In this document: positions 22,455 through 29,968 of the stretch, one piece after another | Layout: every line of letters starts with the position of its first letter | Numbering within the stretch: the stretch's first letter is position 1 | DNA from: Methylobacterium gregans | GTDB taxonomy: Bacteria > Pseudomonadota > Alphaproteobacteria > Rhizobiales > Beijerinckiaceae | Direction: 5' to 3' | Length of the DNA stretch: 41,010 nt | Assembly (NCBI RefSeq): GCF_022179245.1 | Contig: NZ_BPQM01000015.1 | Location: forward strand, 1-41,010 | Notes under the pieces: model-generated | Database searches by the model: none | The model's input: the letters and a program-made list of their open reading frames with translations, nothing else | What the model was told of the DNA's origin: nothing | Program-made: the position numbers and the translations under genes

Positions 22455-22747
22455 TTTGCATTTCAACGGGCCGTGGGAATCAGTCCGTAGACGCCCGGGG
22501 GGGCGTAGGCGACTGTCCTCTCGTATCTCAACCCCCTTTTTCGCCCTTTTATGGCGTGCATCACCGACCGTGCTGAAGGCTGCTTCCGACCCTTCGCAGA
22601 CCATCAGGTCGGCATGCCGCCCAGATCAGACTCGGAGTGGGGCCGACCGGCCGCCTTTTTTCGGCGTGGCTGAAACTTTCTGGCCCTCGGCCTCCGTAGA
22701 GGCTCGCGACGCCCCAGACGGGGTGCGCTTCAAGGGAGCCAGAACGC

Positions 22748-23302
22748 ATGTCCAAGACCCTCGTCCGCCTCGCTCTTGCCCTCGGCCTCGGCCTCGCCGC
22801 CGCTCCGGCGCTCGCCAAGAACCCCATGGTTGGCGGTGCGCCGATGTTCGCGAGCAAGACGATCGTCGAGAACGCGGTCAACTCGAAGGACCACACCACG
22901 CTGGTCGCCGCTGTGAAGGCCGCGGGCCTCGTCGACACGCTCTCGGGCCCTGGCCCGTTCACGGTGTTCGCGCCGACCAATGCGGCCTTCGGGAAGCTGC
23001 CGCCGGGCACGGTCGAGACGCTGGTCCAGCCACAGAATAAGGCCCAGCTCACCGGCATCCTGACCTACCACGTGGTACCGGGCACCTACACGTCGAAGGA
23101 GCTGATGAAGCTGGTGAAGCAAGGCGGCGGCGAGGCCACGCTCAAAACAGCGCAGGGCGAGCCGCTCACCGTCGCCATGGCCCGCGGCGGCAAGGGGCTG
23201 ACCGTAACCGACGCCAAGGGCAATACCGCCCGCGTCACGATCGCCAACGTGATGCAGTCGAACGGCGTCATCCACGTCATCAACGGCGTGCTGATGCCCT
23301 GA
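22748..23302 (+). CDS. Secreted fasciclin (FAS1) domain protein
   Basis: The 184-residue protein has a Sec signal peptide (MSKTLVRLALALGLGLAAA, cleavage after APALA). One FAS1 domain follows: TIVENAVNSKDHTTLVAAVK, the H1-type motif GPFTVFAPTNAAFGKLP, YHVVPGTY and the terminal H2 motif NGVIHVINGVLMP. FAS1 proteins act in adhesion at the cell surface or in the periplasm. GGGAG lies before the ATG. It faces the ECF sigma/anti-sigma pair, a neighbourhood like that of mycobacterial SigK/RskA with its FAS1 targets MPT70/MPT83, so control by that sigma factor is a reasonable inference. Confidence 0.94.
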   Translation: MSKTLVRLALALGLGLAAAPALAKNPMVGGAPMFASKTIVENAVNSKDHTTLVAAVKAAGLVDTLSGPGPFTVFAPTNAAFGKLPPGTVETLVQPQNKAQLTGILTYHVVPGTYTSKELMKLVKQGGGEATLKTAQGEPLTVAMARGGKGLTVTDAKGNTARVTIANVMQSNGVIHVINGVLMP

Positions 23303-23330
23303 TCGCACGCCGCGACTTCACCGGCCGCAC

Positions 23331-23363
23331 GGCCTCTCCCCTGCCTCGCGCAGAGGGGAGGCC
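23331..23363. terminator. Imperfect hairpin between convergent genes
   Basis: GGCCTCTCCCCT can pair with AGGGGAGGCC with a small bulge, between the FAS1 stop and the anti-sigma stop. There is no T-run. It is a plausible bidirectional terminator. Confidence 0.4.
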
Positions 23364-23371
23364 ACGCAGTT

Positions 23372-24133
23372 TCATTCGCGAATGAGCCGGCCCGAATAGA
23401 TCACCGGCCCGGTCGCCTTGCCCCCCGGGGCGCCACCCTTCGGCTCCACTGTCACCGCGAGCATCGCGTCGGGCGCATCGGAGCGGAGGTCAGCAGGCAC
23501 CGTCAGGGTCTCGGTCGCATCGGTGACCAGGCCGAGCGAGCGGGGGGCTGTTCCCGCGTGGATGTACCAGAGTTCCAGGCTCCGGTCCGGCGGCGTCTCC
23601 GCCGCGAGGCTGCGCACATGCACGCGGCCCCGGCCGAGATCGACGCGCACGATGAGCGCCGGCAGCGCGCCGCCGCGATCGACCACCGCGAGGTATTGCC
23701 GCCCGTCCGGCGCGGGCCTCGGCCCGGCCACGATCCAGAGTGCGAGACCCGCCGCGAGAGCGCTCGCCGCCGCTGCGCCGTACCGCCAGCGCCGCAACCC
23801 GCGCTCCAGCCGGACAATGCGCGCCGTGCCGGCCGTATCCGTGTCCCTGGCATCGGGGCGTGCGGCGACCCGGGCCTCGATGCTCGCCCAAACCCGGGGA
23901 TCCGGCTCCACCGAAGGCACCGTCGCGGCGAGCGGCGCGAGCCGCGCCTCCCAAGCGGAAACGGCAGCCTGCAGAGCGGGCGTCCGGTCCAGCGCGCGCA
24001 CGAAGGCGGCGCGCTCGGCGGCATCGAGAGTCCCGAGGACGTACTCGCCTGCCACCCCGTCCGGATCCTCGACCCAGAAGGGCGGCGCCTCCGCGCCGTC
24101 GCCGGGCTCGATCCTACCCGGTCCCGTGCTCAT
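23372..24133 (-). CDS. RskA-type anti-sigma factor
   Basis: This 253-residue inner-membrane protein has a cytosolic N-terminal sigma-binding part (EYVLGTLDAAERAAFVRAL and VSAWEARLAPLAATVPSVEP, typical of RskA). One transmembrane helix (about residues 147-168, WRYGAAAASALAAGLALWIVAG) follows, then a periplasmic anti-sigma-K domain (YLAVVDRGGALPALIVRVDL, then LELWYIHAGTAPRSLGLV). It holds its sigma factor inactive until a signal triggers proteolysis. The ATG at 24133 overlaps the sigma gene stop by four bases (ATGA), which indicates translational coupling. Confidence 0.92.
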   Translation of the reverse strand: MSTGPGRIEPGDGAEAPPFWVEDPDGVAGEYVLGTLDAAERAAFVRALDRTPALQAAVSAWEARLAPLAATVPSVEPDPRVWASIEARVAARPDARDTDTAGTARIVRLERGLRRWRYGAAAASALAAGLALWIVAGPRPAPDGRQYLAVVDRGGALPALIVRVDLGRGRVHVRSLAAETPPDRSLELWYIHAGTAPRSLGLVTDATETLTVPADLRSDAPDAMLAVTVEPKGGAPGGKATGPVIYSGRLIRE

Positions 24134-24687
24134 GCTGCCTCCAAGCAGCCGCGCAGGCTCGTCAGGCCGCGGCGTAGCCACGTCTTGATGGTGTTGACCG
24201 GCCGGTCGTGCCGCGCGGCCAGCTCCTCGCGCGACCAGCCCTCGCAATAGGCGAGGACGAGACAATCGCGCTGCGCCGGCTCGACGGCATCGAGGCAGTG
24301 GGCGAGCGCGTCGCGCCGGGCGAGGTCGGCCTCCCCATCCCCGAGGTCGGCGAGGCGCTCCAGCCAGCCCTCCTCGGCCTGCGTCAGACGCGCGGCCTTC
24401 TCCTGTCGCAGACGATCGATCGCCTTGTGCCGAGCGATGGCGGCGATCCAGGGGAAGGGCGTGCCGCCGTCCGGATCGTAGCTGCCGGCCCGCTGCCAGA
24501 TGCGCACGAACACCTCCTGCAGCGCATCCTCGGCCGCACCCCGATCCTGCACGATACGCAGGATGATCCCGAGAAGTTTCGGGGCGGTCGCGGCATAGAG
24601 CGCACGCAGTGCGTTGCGGTCGCCCTCGGCGACAGACCCGATCAGCCGCGCGAGATCTGCGTCGTCAGACGCCTCCACGATCGGCAC
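24130..24687 (-). CDS. ECF RNA polymerase sigma factor, SigK-like
   Basis: The 185-residue protein has sigma region 2 at about residues 25-95 (ALYAATAPKLLGIILRIVQD, DALQEVFVRIWQRAGSYDP, PFPWIAAIARHKAIDRLR). Region 4 lies at about 125-180, with its helix-turn-helix in GWSREELAARHDRPVNTIKT. There is no region 3, as expected for ECF factors. It starts with GTG at 24687 preceded by GGGGGGAG. Its cognate regulator is the coupled RskA-like gene. On the minus strand a GGAAC about 75 bases upstream could be a -35 element for autoregulation (weak). Confidence 0.92.
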   Translation of the reverse strand: MPIVEASDDADLARLIGSVAEGDRNALRALYAATAPKLLGIILRIVQDRGAAEDALQEVFVRIWQRAGSYDPDGGTPFPWIAAIARHKAIDRLRQEKAARLTQAEEGWLERLADLGDGEADLARRDALAHCLDAVEPAQRDCLVLAYCEGWSREELAARHDRPVNTIKTWLRRGLTSLRGCLEAA

Positions 24688-25020
24688 AGCTCCCCCCTTG
24701 CCCCGAACGATCCCGCTTATCCTACAGCCTCGCTCGTCTCAACCGGCCGAGCCGTTCCCCAATGAGGCACAGCTTTGCCGGACGGGTGACGTGGTGGATG
24801 TCCCTCGATCTCTGCGGCAGCACAGCGCATCGTAGCGCTCGATCATCGGTTCGACGAACGTCCGATCTACGCAGTGATGCTGTGCGTAACGACCGCTCGT
24901 CTGAAAGCCCCCTTTCCACCCTGAGCGGAGCTCTTCCGCTGGTCGGTCGAGGGCGGGTCGGGTTACGCTAATCCGGTGGCGAGCGCTCAAAGAGGCGACG
25001 CCGAGTGAGGCAGCGGCAGA
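24688..25020. other. Unassigned spacer upstream of the sigma gene
   Basis: These 333 bases contain the divergent promoter region of the sigma gene and DNA with lower GC than its surroundings. Open frames occur on both strands, but none has a recognisable domain, a convincing start or even codon use. I assign no gene. Confidence 0.4.
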
Positions 25021-25325
25021 ATGGACTGGCCGCTGATGAAGGCGGTCCTGTGCGAGACCGTGCGCCCGACCTGTGCGCTCGTGATCGATAGCACGGAGGT
25101 GCTGCTCGGGGTGGCTATCGAGGAAGCGGGGATCACCTTCACGGCTGATTGGCTCGCCGGTCCCGCGCTGAGAGCCGGCTCCTCGTCGAGGTGCTACGGG
25201 GCTGGAGCGGGAATGAGAGCGGTGGCGTCTACGCGATTCTGCCGCCCGGTTGCCTCGTCTCGGCCACGACGCGCCTCTTCGTGGAGGCCGTCGCCCGCGC
25301 CATCAAGGCGGGATGGGCACGGTGA
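25021..25325 (+). pseudogene. LysR-type regulator, C-terminal remnant with frameshift
   Basis: The first frame from 25021 encodes LVIDSTEVLLGVAIEEAG and ITFTADWLAGPALRAG, typical of the effector-binding domain of LysR regulators. Near 25180 the similarity jumps frame and continues as LLVEVLRGWSGNESGGVYAI and LPPGCLVSATTRLFVEA, ending at a TGA at 25323-25325. The DNA-binding N-terminus and most of the domain are missing. This is a decayed fragment of about 100 residues; its original target cannot be inferred. Confidence 0.7.
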
Positions 25326-25450
25326 GCCTGATGCAGTACTAGAGCACAACCTGAACGGTCGGCCCGGTCGAAGATCTGATCGAGGTCGTAAATGTGCCTT
25401 TTGCGCCTCGCGGAGGTCCCGCCGCTCCCCAGAGGCCGGGGGGGGCGGAT

Positions 25451-25477
25451 AAAAAACCCACCCACGATGCGGGCTGG
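25451..25477 (-). terminator. Intrinsic terminator for a minus-strand unit
   Basis: On the minus strand CCAGCCC (25477-25471) pairs with GGGTGGG (25463-25457), with one A-G mismatch and one G-T pair, around a seven-base loop. It is followed at once by TTTTTT (25456-25451). It lies about 30 bases beyond the stop of the frame at 25508, supporting a real transcript there. Confidence 0.5.
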
Positions 25478-25507
25478 CTCAGTCCAGCAGGACGACGCGA
25501 TGCGCGT

Positions 25508-25888
25508 TCAGCCGGGCTCGCGCCGCGCCGCGGCGGCAGCGTCTTGTGGGATGCGATCCGGGTCGGTGGCAACGATGTACTCAACGGTACAGGTGCCGAC
25601 GCCGGCCTCGACAAGCAGCACGAAGCCGGTGCCCTGGGTCCGCCTGCGGGCGCAGTCGGTCATGAAGGCGATCTCGCCGTTCCGCCGCATGGAGCGCAGG
25701 CTGTAGGGCGACTTGAGGCGCTTGCCGGTCTTCTCTTAGCGACCGCGGTACAGCAGGGCGATGGCCCCCAAGCACCCGGCGACGATGGGGCCGGTGAAGT
25801 TGCTGCCGCGCCGCCGAAACAGCTTGATGGCGGCCGCGCGGTAGATAGCGGTCCCCTCCGGCAGAGCGAACTTCTGGGCGTTATTCAT
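25508..25888 (-). pseudogene. Small unidentified gene interrupted by an in-frame TAA
   Basis: From an ATG at 25888 the frame reads MNNAQKFALPEGTAIYRAAA and stops at a TAA (25738-25736) after 50 codons. The same frame stays open for another 75 codons (EKTGKRLKSPYSLRS, then EIAFMTDCARRRTQGTGFVL), ending with a stop at 25508-25510. A terminator follows. Read through, it would be a protein of about 126 residues. I do not recognise a family. Either it is a gene broken by one stop codon, or it is two small overlapping products; the second half has its own ATG at 25690. No good Shine-Dalgarno precedes the first ATG. Confidence 0.4.
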
Positions 25889-26086
25889 GAGCGTCTCGAG
25901 CGCGCATCGATGAGCTTGGTTGGGTCGGTGGCCACGCGGTGTTCTCGTCGCGAGAGACGTCCGGGGCGGTGGCGGACAGGGGCCCTAGGCGGACGGCTTC
26001 TCGCCCCGAGCCTGTGCGCCCGGAGGGTAAGACCCAAGAAAGCGGGCGGGGACTCGCTGGCCTTCCCCGCCGCCATGCAGACACCA

Positions 26087-26106
26087 GCACTGCACTGCAC
26101 TGCACT
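26087..26106 (+). repeat. Short tandem repeat (GCACT)x4
   Basis: Four perfect copies of the pentamer GCACT lie within non-coding, low-information DNA (25889-26190). I see no gene around it. Such a pentamer could vary in copy number by slippage, but it does not lie in a supported reading frame. Confidence 0.7.
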
Positions 26107-26189
26107 GAGGCGACGGGCGTGAGCCGTGATTTCCCTGAAAAACGCTGACACGCCCGCAGCAGACAGAGCCGGCCAAGCGGCCACTCTGT

Positions 26190-26488
26190 CCCGCATGACC
26201 TGAAGATAACTCAGGGAAATAATGCCGGCGGCCTGATACGCACGGATTAATATTGATCCAGAAACGTGCGCCTGCCTCGCGGGATAGGTCTACTACTAAC
26301 CCATGTTAATTATGATCTCGAAAGGGGTAACTCTTCAGGGGCATGGTAATAAGCCTATGTTAATTTGTGGTAAAAAGTACTGAGAAAGGTGAATTCCATA
26401 TTTACAGCTTCACGAAGGTGTGAGTACGAATACCCCTGCCGGACGATGGCTTTCGACTCAGTCGAGGCTCTTCTGGGGGGCTGTAATA
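26190..26488 (+). promoter_or_regulatory. AT-rich leader of the type I secretion operon
   Basis: This patch is clearly richer in A+T than the rest of the window. It contains ATGTTAATT twice (26303-26311 and 26357-26365, 54 bases apart) with a related ATGGTAAT at 26343-26350 between them. TTAATATTGAT lies near 26248. It directly precedes the ABC transporter gene, so promoter and regulator sites are expected here. A MucR/Ros- or H-NS-like silencer is a possibility, not shown. Confidence 0.45.
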
Positions 26489-28231
26489 ATGCCAAGAGAT
26501 TTCTTTGCCGCCTGCCTCACGCAGGTGAAGGCGCAGCTTTGGCCTGTCGCTATATTTAGCCTCGCTGTGAACCTCCTGATGCTCGTCAGCAGCATCTACA
26601 TGCAGCAGGTTTTCGACCGCGTACTGAGCAGCGGATCGGTCGACACACTGGTCTGGCTCACCGTCGCGGCAGCCCTCGGTATCGGGGCCTACGGCCTGAT
26701 CGAGCATGCACGGCGTCGTCTGCTCGCACGCATTGGCACCTGGATCGAGATCGAGCTCTCGGAACCTGTCATCCGGCGCGGCATCGATGCGCGGCTGGCC
26801 GGTGTCCGCAGCGAGGCCAGTCAGGCCGACGTCGCGGACCTGAAAGGCTTCCTCTCGGGGGAGGCAATACTGGCCTTCCTGGATGCGCCCTGGATGCCCG
26901 TCTTCATCGTGGTCGTCTGGCTGATGCATCCCGCCCTCGGCATGCTGGCCGTGGGCGGCGCATTGCTTCTCTTCCTGCTCGCGGTCGGCAATGACCTGCT
27001 GACGCGGACAGTGGCGGCTCAGGCGGCGGCCGGATCTCGTGCGCTGCAAGTCTCATCGCAGCAAGCGATCGAGTACGCGGAGACGCTGCGCCCGCTCGGC
27101 ATGGTCGACAGCCTGCTCACCCGCTGGCGGCAGCAGCAGCGTCTCGTCCATGCCAAGATGCACGCCTCCCTCGAGGTGACCGAAGCCGTCTCGAACATCA
27201 CGAAGACTGTCCGTCTTGCGCTCCAAGTCTTCATTCTCGGCATCGGCGCCTACCTGACCTTGCGCGGCGAACTCAGCTCGGGCGGCATGATCGCCGCCTC
27301 CATCGTGCTCGGACGCGCCCTTTCGCCGGTCGAGCGCGCTCTCGGCGCCTGGCGGAGCTGGGTCATGGCCCGGCGGGCCTACCACAACCTCAAGGAGCTG
27401 TTCGCCGTCCTGCCCGACCGGCGGCCGCCGATGCCCCTGCCGCCCCCCAAGGGTCTCCTGACGCTCGAGGCGGTCCGGTTCGCCACGCCCGGTGCCGCCG
27501 AGCCGATCCTGCAACGCGTCGATGCCCGGATCGAGGCGGGCACGACCTGCGGCCTCATCGGTCCCTCGGGCTCCGGCAAGTCGACGCTCTGCCGCCTGAT
27601 CGTCGGCGCGTGGCAGCCGACCAACGGCCATGTGCGCCTCGACGGCGCGGAGATCGGGAACTGGGACCCGGCCGCGCTCGGGCGCCATGTCGGCTACCTG
27701 CCCCAGCAGGTCGAGCTCTTCGCCGGCACGGTGGCCGAGAACATCGCCCGGCTGGGAACGCTCGAGCCGGAAGCGGTCGCCCGCGCGGCGCGGCTCGCCG
27801 ACGTGCACGAGATGATCCTGCGCCTGCCCGAGGGCTACGAGACCGATGTGGGCGTGCACGGCCACCGGCTCTCGGGCGGCCAGCGCCAGCGCCTCGGCCT
27901 CGCGCGCGCCCTCTACGGCGATCCCGCCCTCGTCGTGCTCGACGAGCCGAACGCGAGCCTCGACACCGCCGGGGAGCGGGCGCTCATGGGGGCCCTGGCC
28001 GAGCTGAAGCGCCTGGGCCGCACGGTCCTGATCGTCGCCCACCAGCCGAACATGCTGCGCACGGCCGACACCGTCCTGATGCTGAAGGACGGCCTCGTCG
28101 ACGGGTTCGGACCGCGCGACGAGATCCTCAGGCAGATCATCGCCCAGGTCCAGAACGGCGCGGGCCCGGATCTGCGCGGTCGCGCAACCGCCGCCGGGAC
28201 GCCCGGCATGAGCCTCGTGGCCGGAGAGTAG
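26489..28231 (+). CDS. Type I secretion ABC transporter (PrtD/HlyB family)
   Basis: The 580-residue inner-membrane exporter has an N-terminal transmembrane domain with several helices (for example LWPVAIFSLAVNLLMLVSSI and MPVFIVVVWLMHPALGMLAV) and a C-terminal ATPase. The ATPase has Walker A GPSGSGKST near residue 360, Q-loop YLPQQVELF, signature LSGGQRQR and Walker B VVLDEPNASLD. It lacks the N-terminal C39 peptidase domain, so like PrtD it exports substrates with an uncleaved C-terminal signal. The ATG at 26489 has GGGGGG upstream and matches the PrtD length; the frame extends to a GTG at 26420. It ends one base before the membrane-fusion gene. Its likely substrate is the giant protein at 29969. 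Confidence 0.93.
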   Translation: MPRDFFAACLTQVKAQLWPVAIFSLAVNLLMLVSSIYMQQVFDRVLSSGSVDTLVWLTVAAALGIGAYGLIEHARRRLLARIGTWIEIELSEPVIRRGIDARLAGVRSEASQADVADLKGFLSGEAILAFLDAPWMPVFIVVVWLMHPALGMLAVGGALLLFLLAVGNDLLTRTVAAQAAAGSRALQVSSQQAIEYAETLRPLGMVDSLLTRWRQQQRLVHAKMHASLEVTEAVSNITKTVRLALQVFILGIGAYLTLRGELSSGGMIAASIVLGRALSPVERALGAWRSWVMARRAYHNLKELFAVLPDRRPPMPLPPPKGLLTLEAVRFATPGAAEPILQRVDARIEAGTTCGLIGPSGSGKSTLCRLIVGAWQPTNGHVRLDGAEIGNWDPAALGRHVGYLPQQVELFAGTVAENIARLGTLEPEAVARAARLADVHEMILRLPEGYETDVGVHGHRLSGGQRQRLGLARALYGDPALVVLDEPNASLDTAGERALMGALAELKRLGRTVLIVAHQPNMLRTADTVLMLKDGLVDGFGPRDEILRQIIAQVQNGAGPDLRGRATAAGTPGMSLVAGE

Positions 28232-28232
28232 G

Positions 28233-29873
28233 ATGACCCCGTTCGTTCACGACCGCCTCGTTCAGGCTCAACCGGCCGCGCCGGCACCGGAACGCGCCCT
28301 CGCGCCCCTGGACGAGGCCCGGGCCGCGGCCCTGCGCCTTCTCGAGACGCTCCAGCGGGCGAGCCAGGACCTGCGCGAGGCCGCGGCCCCGCTCCTCGCC
28401 GAGGCCCAGACGCATCTCGCCGCCTGGATGGAGGGCGCGCGGGCCGGGAGCGTCGCGCTCTGGACCCGTCTCGGCGAGGCGGGCCTCCAGGCGCCCGCGG
28501 CCGGCCTGGCCGCCGCCGCCCTCGCCGTCGGCCTCCTTAGCCTGCGCCGGCGCCGGGCCGCACCGGCCGGCGCCGGCGGTCCCCTCGCCGCCTATGTGCG
28601 CGGCCCCCGCCGTATGGGCTGGGCCGCGATCCTGCTGTTCTTCGGGCTCGGCGGCGGCCTCGCCGCCGCGATCCCGCTCGCCAGCGCCGCGCTCGCGCCC
28701 GGCGTGATCAGTCCGGACGGCAGCCGCAAGGCGGTGCAGCACCTCGAGGGCGGCATCGTGCGCGCCATCCACGTGCGCGAGGGCGACGTCGTCGCGCCCG
28801 GCCAGCCGCTCGTCACCCTGGAGGGGACGCAGGCGCGCGCCGATCTCGGCGAGCTGCACGAGCGCATGCTCTACCTCACGGCGACCGAGGCGCGCCTCAC
28901 CGCCGAGCAGGTCCAGGCCACTCGGATCCTGCGGCCGGGGACGATCGACGCCCTCGGCTCGGCCGACGCGGTCGCCGCCGTCCTCAAGGGCCAGCAGGAC
29001 CTCTTCGAGAGCCGCAAGGCGACCCAGACCGGCCGCGAGCGGATCCTCGAGCAGCGCATCCTGCAGCTGCGCGAGGAGAGCAACGGTCTGCGCGAGGTGA
29101 TCACGGCCCAGGACACGCAGCTCCGGCTGATCCAGCAGGAGATCGACTCGGTCAACATCCTGCTCCTGAAGGGCCTGGAGCGGGTGCCGCGGCTGCTCGG
29201 GCTCCAGCGCCAGCAGGCCGAGCTCAGGGGCGAGCGCGCCAACAACAAGTCCCGCATCGCCCGCAACGACCAGGCGATCGGCCAGACCGAAATGGAGCTC
29301 CTGACGACGCGCCAGCAGATGCGCGAGAAGGTCAACGAGGAGCTCGGCACCGTCCGCACGGAGCTCGCCACGCTGCGCAGCAAGCTGCCGGCCCGCACCG
29401 ACGTCCTGGCCCGCACCACCGTCGCGGCTCCCATCGGCGGGACCGTGATGAACGTCCGGGTCACGACCGAGACGGGCGTCGTGAAGCCCGGCGAGATGCT
29501 GCTCGAGATCGTGCCGGGCGAGGCCAAGCTCATCATCGACGCGCGCGTCCGCCCGGGCGACATCGACGTGGTGCGTGCCGGCCTGCGCACCAAGGTGGTC
29601 TTCTCCGCCTTCGCCCAGCGCAACCTGCCGCAGTTTCACGGCACCCTGCGGTCGATCTCGGCCGACCGGCTGACCGACGAGCGCACGGGCGAGCATTACT
29701 TCCTCGCCAAGGTCGAGGTCGACGCCGACGACATCAAGGCGCTGCGTCCGGATCAGGTGCTGAGTGCGGGCATGCCGGCCGACGTCTACGTCCTGACCGG
29801 CGAGCGCACGACGCTCGATTACTTGGTTCGTCCCTTCGTCGACTCGCTGGGCAAGAGCTTCCGCGAGATCTGA
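28233..29873 (+). CDS. Type I secretion membrane fusion protein (HlyD/PrtE family)
   Basis: The 546-residue periplasmic adaptor would link the ABC transporter to an outer-membrane TolC-like channel. The family core begins with a membrane anchor (about residues 128-152, WAAILLFFGLGGGLAAAIPL). A half lipoyl motif VQHLEGGIVRAIHVREGDVV follows, then long coiled-coil helices (about 210-390). The second lipoyl half is TTVAAPIGGTVMNVRV, and beta-barrel segments close the protein. Unusually, about 125 extra residues precede the anchor, containing a second hydrophobic stretch (about 88-104) followed by RRRR. The ATG at 28233 lies one base after the ABC stop with GGAGAG upstream, so the two are co-translated. 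No outer-membrane component is encoded in the window. Confidence 0.93.
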   Translation: MTPFVHDRLVQAQPAAPAPERALAPLDEARAAALRLLETLQRASQDLREAAAPLLAEAQTHLAAWMEGARAGSVALWTRLGEAGLQAPAAGLAAAALAVGLLSLRRRRAAPAGAGGPLAAYVRGPRRMGWAAILLFFGLGGGLAAAIPLASAALAPGVISPDGSRKAVQHLEGGIVRAIHVREGDVVAPGQPLVTLEGTQARADLGELHERMLYLTATEARLTAEQVQATRILRPGTIDALGSADAVAAVLKGQQDLFESRKATQTGRERILEQRILQLREESNGLREVITAQDTQLRLIQQEIDSVNILLLKGLERVPRLLGLQRQQAELRGERANNKSRIARNDQAIGQTEMELLTTRQQMREKVNEELGTVRTELATLRSKLPARTDVLARTTVAAPIGGTVMNVRVTTETGVVKPGEMLLEIVPGEAKLIIDARVRPGDIDVVRAGLRTKVVFSAFAQRNLPQFHGTLRSISADRLTDERTGEHYFLAKVEVDADDIKALRPDQVLSAGMPADVYVLTGERTTLDYLVRPFVDSLGKSFREI

Positions 29874-29968
29874 TCCTCGCTTCAGCGGACATCATCCAAG
29901 ATTAACAATCACGATTTTCGAATGCTGCCCTTGCGGGCCCCTCTGTCACGAGATTTCGGGAGCGCACC
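29874..29968 (+). promoter_or_regulatory. Short AT-rich spacer before the giant gene
   Basis: These 95 bases contain an AT-rich stretch (ATTAACAATCACGATTTTCG near 29900-29920) that may carry a separate promoter for the giant gene, and the ribosome-binding site GGGAGC before its ATG. No terminator separates it from the transport genes. Confidence 0.4.

Noticed and set aside
25394..26122. A 242-codon plus-strand frame across the decayed zone
   Set aside because: Its translation is low-complexity Gly/Ala/Arg-rich sequence. It overlaps the better-supported minus-strand frame with a terminator and has no recognisable domain.
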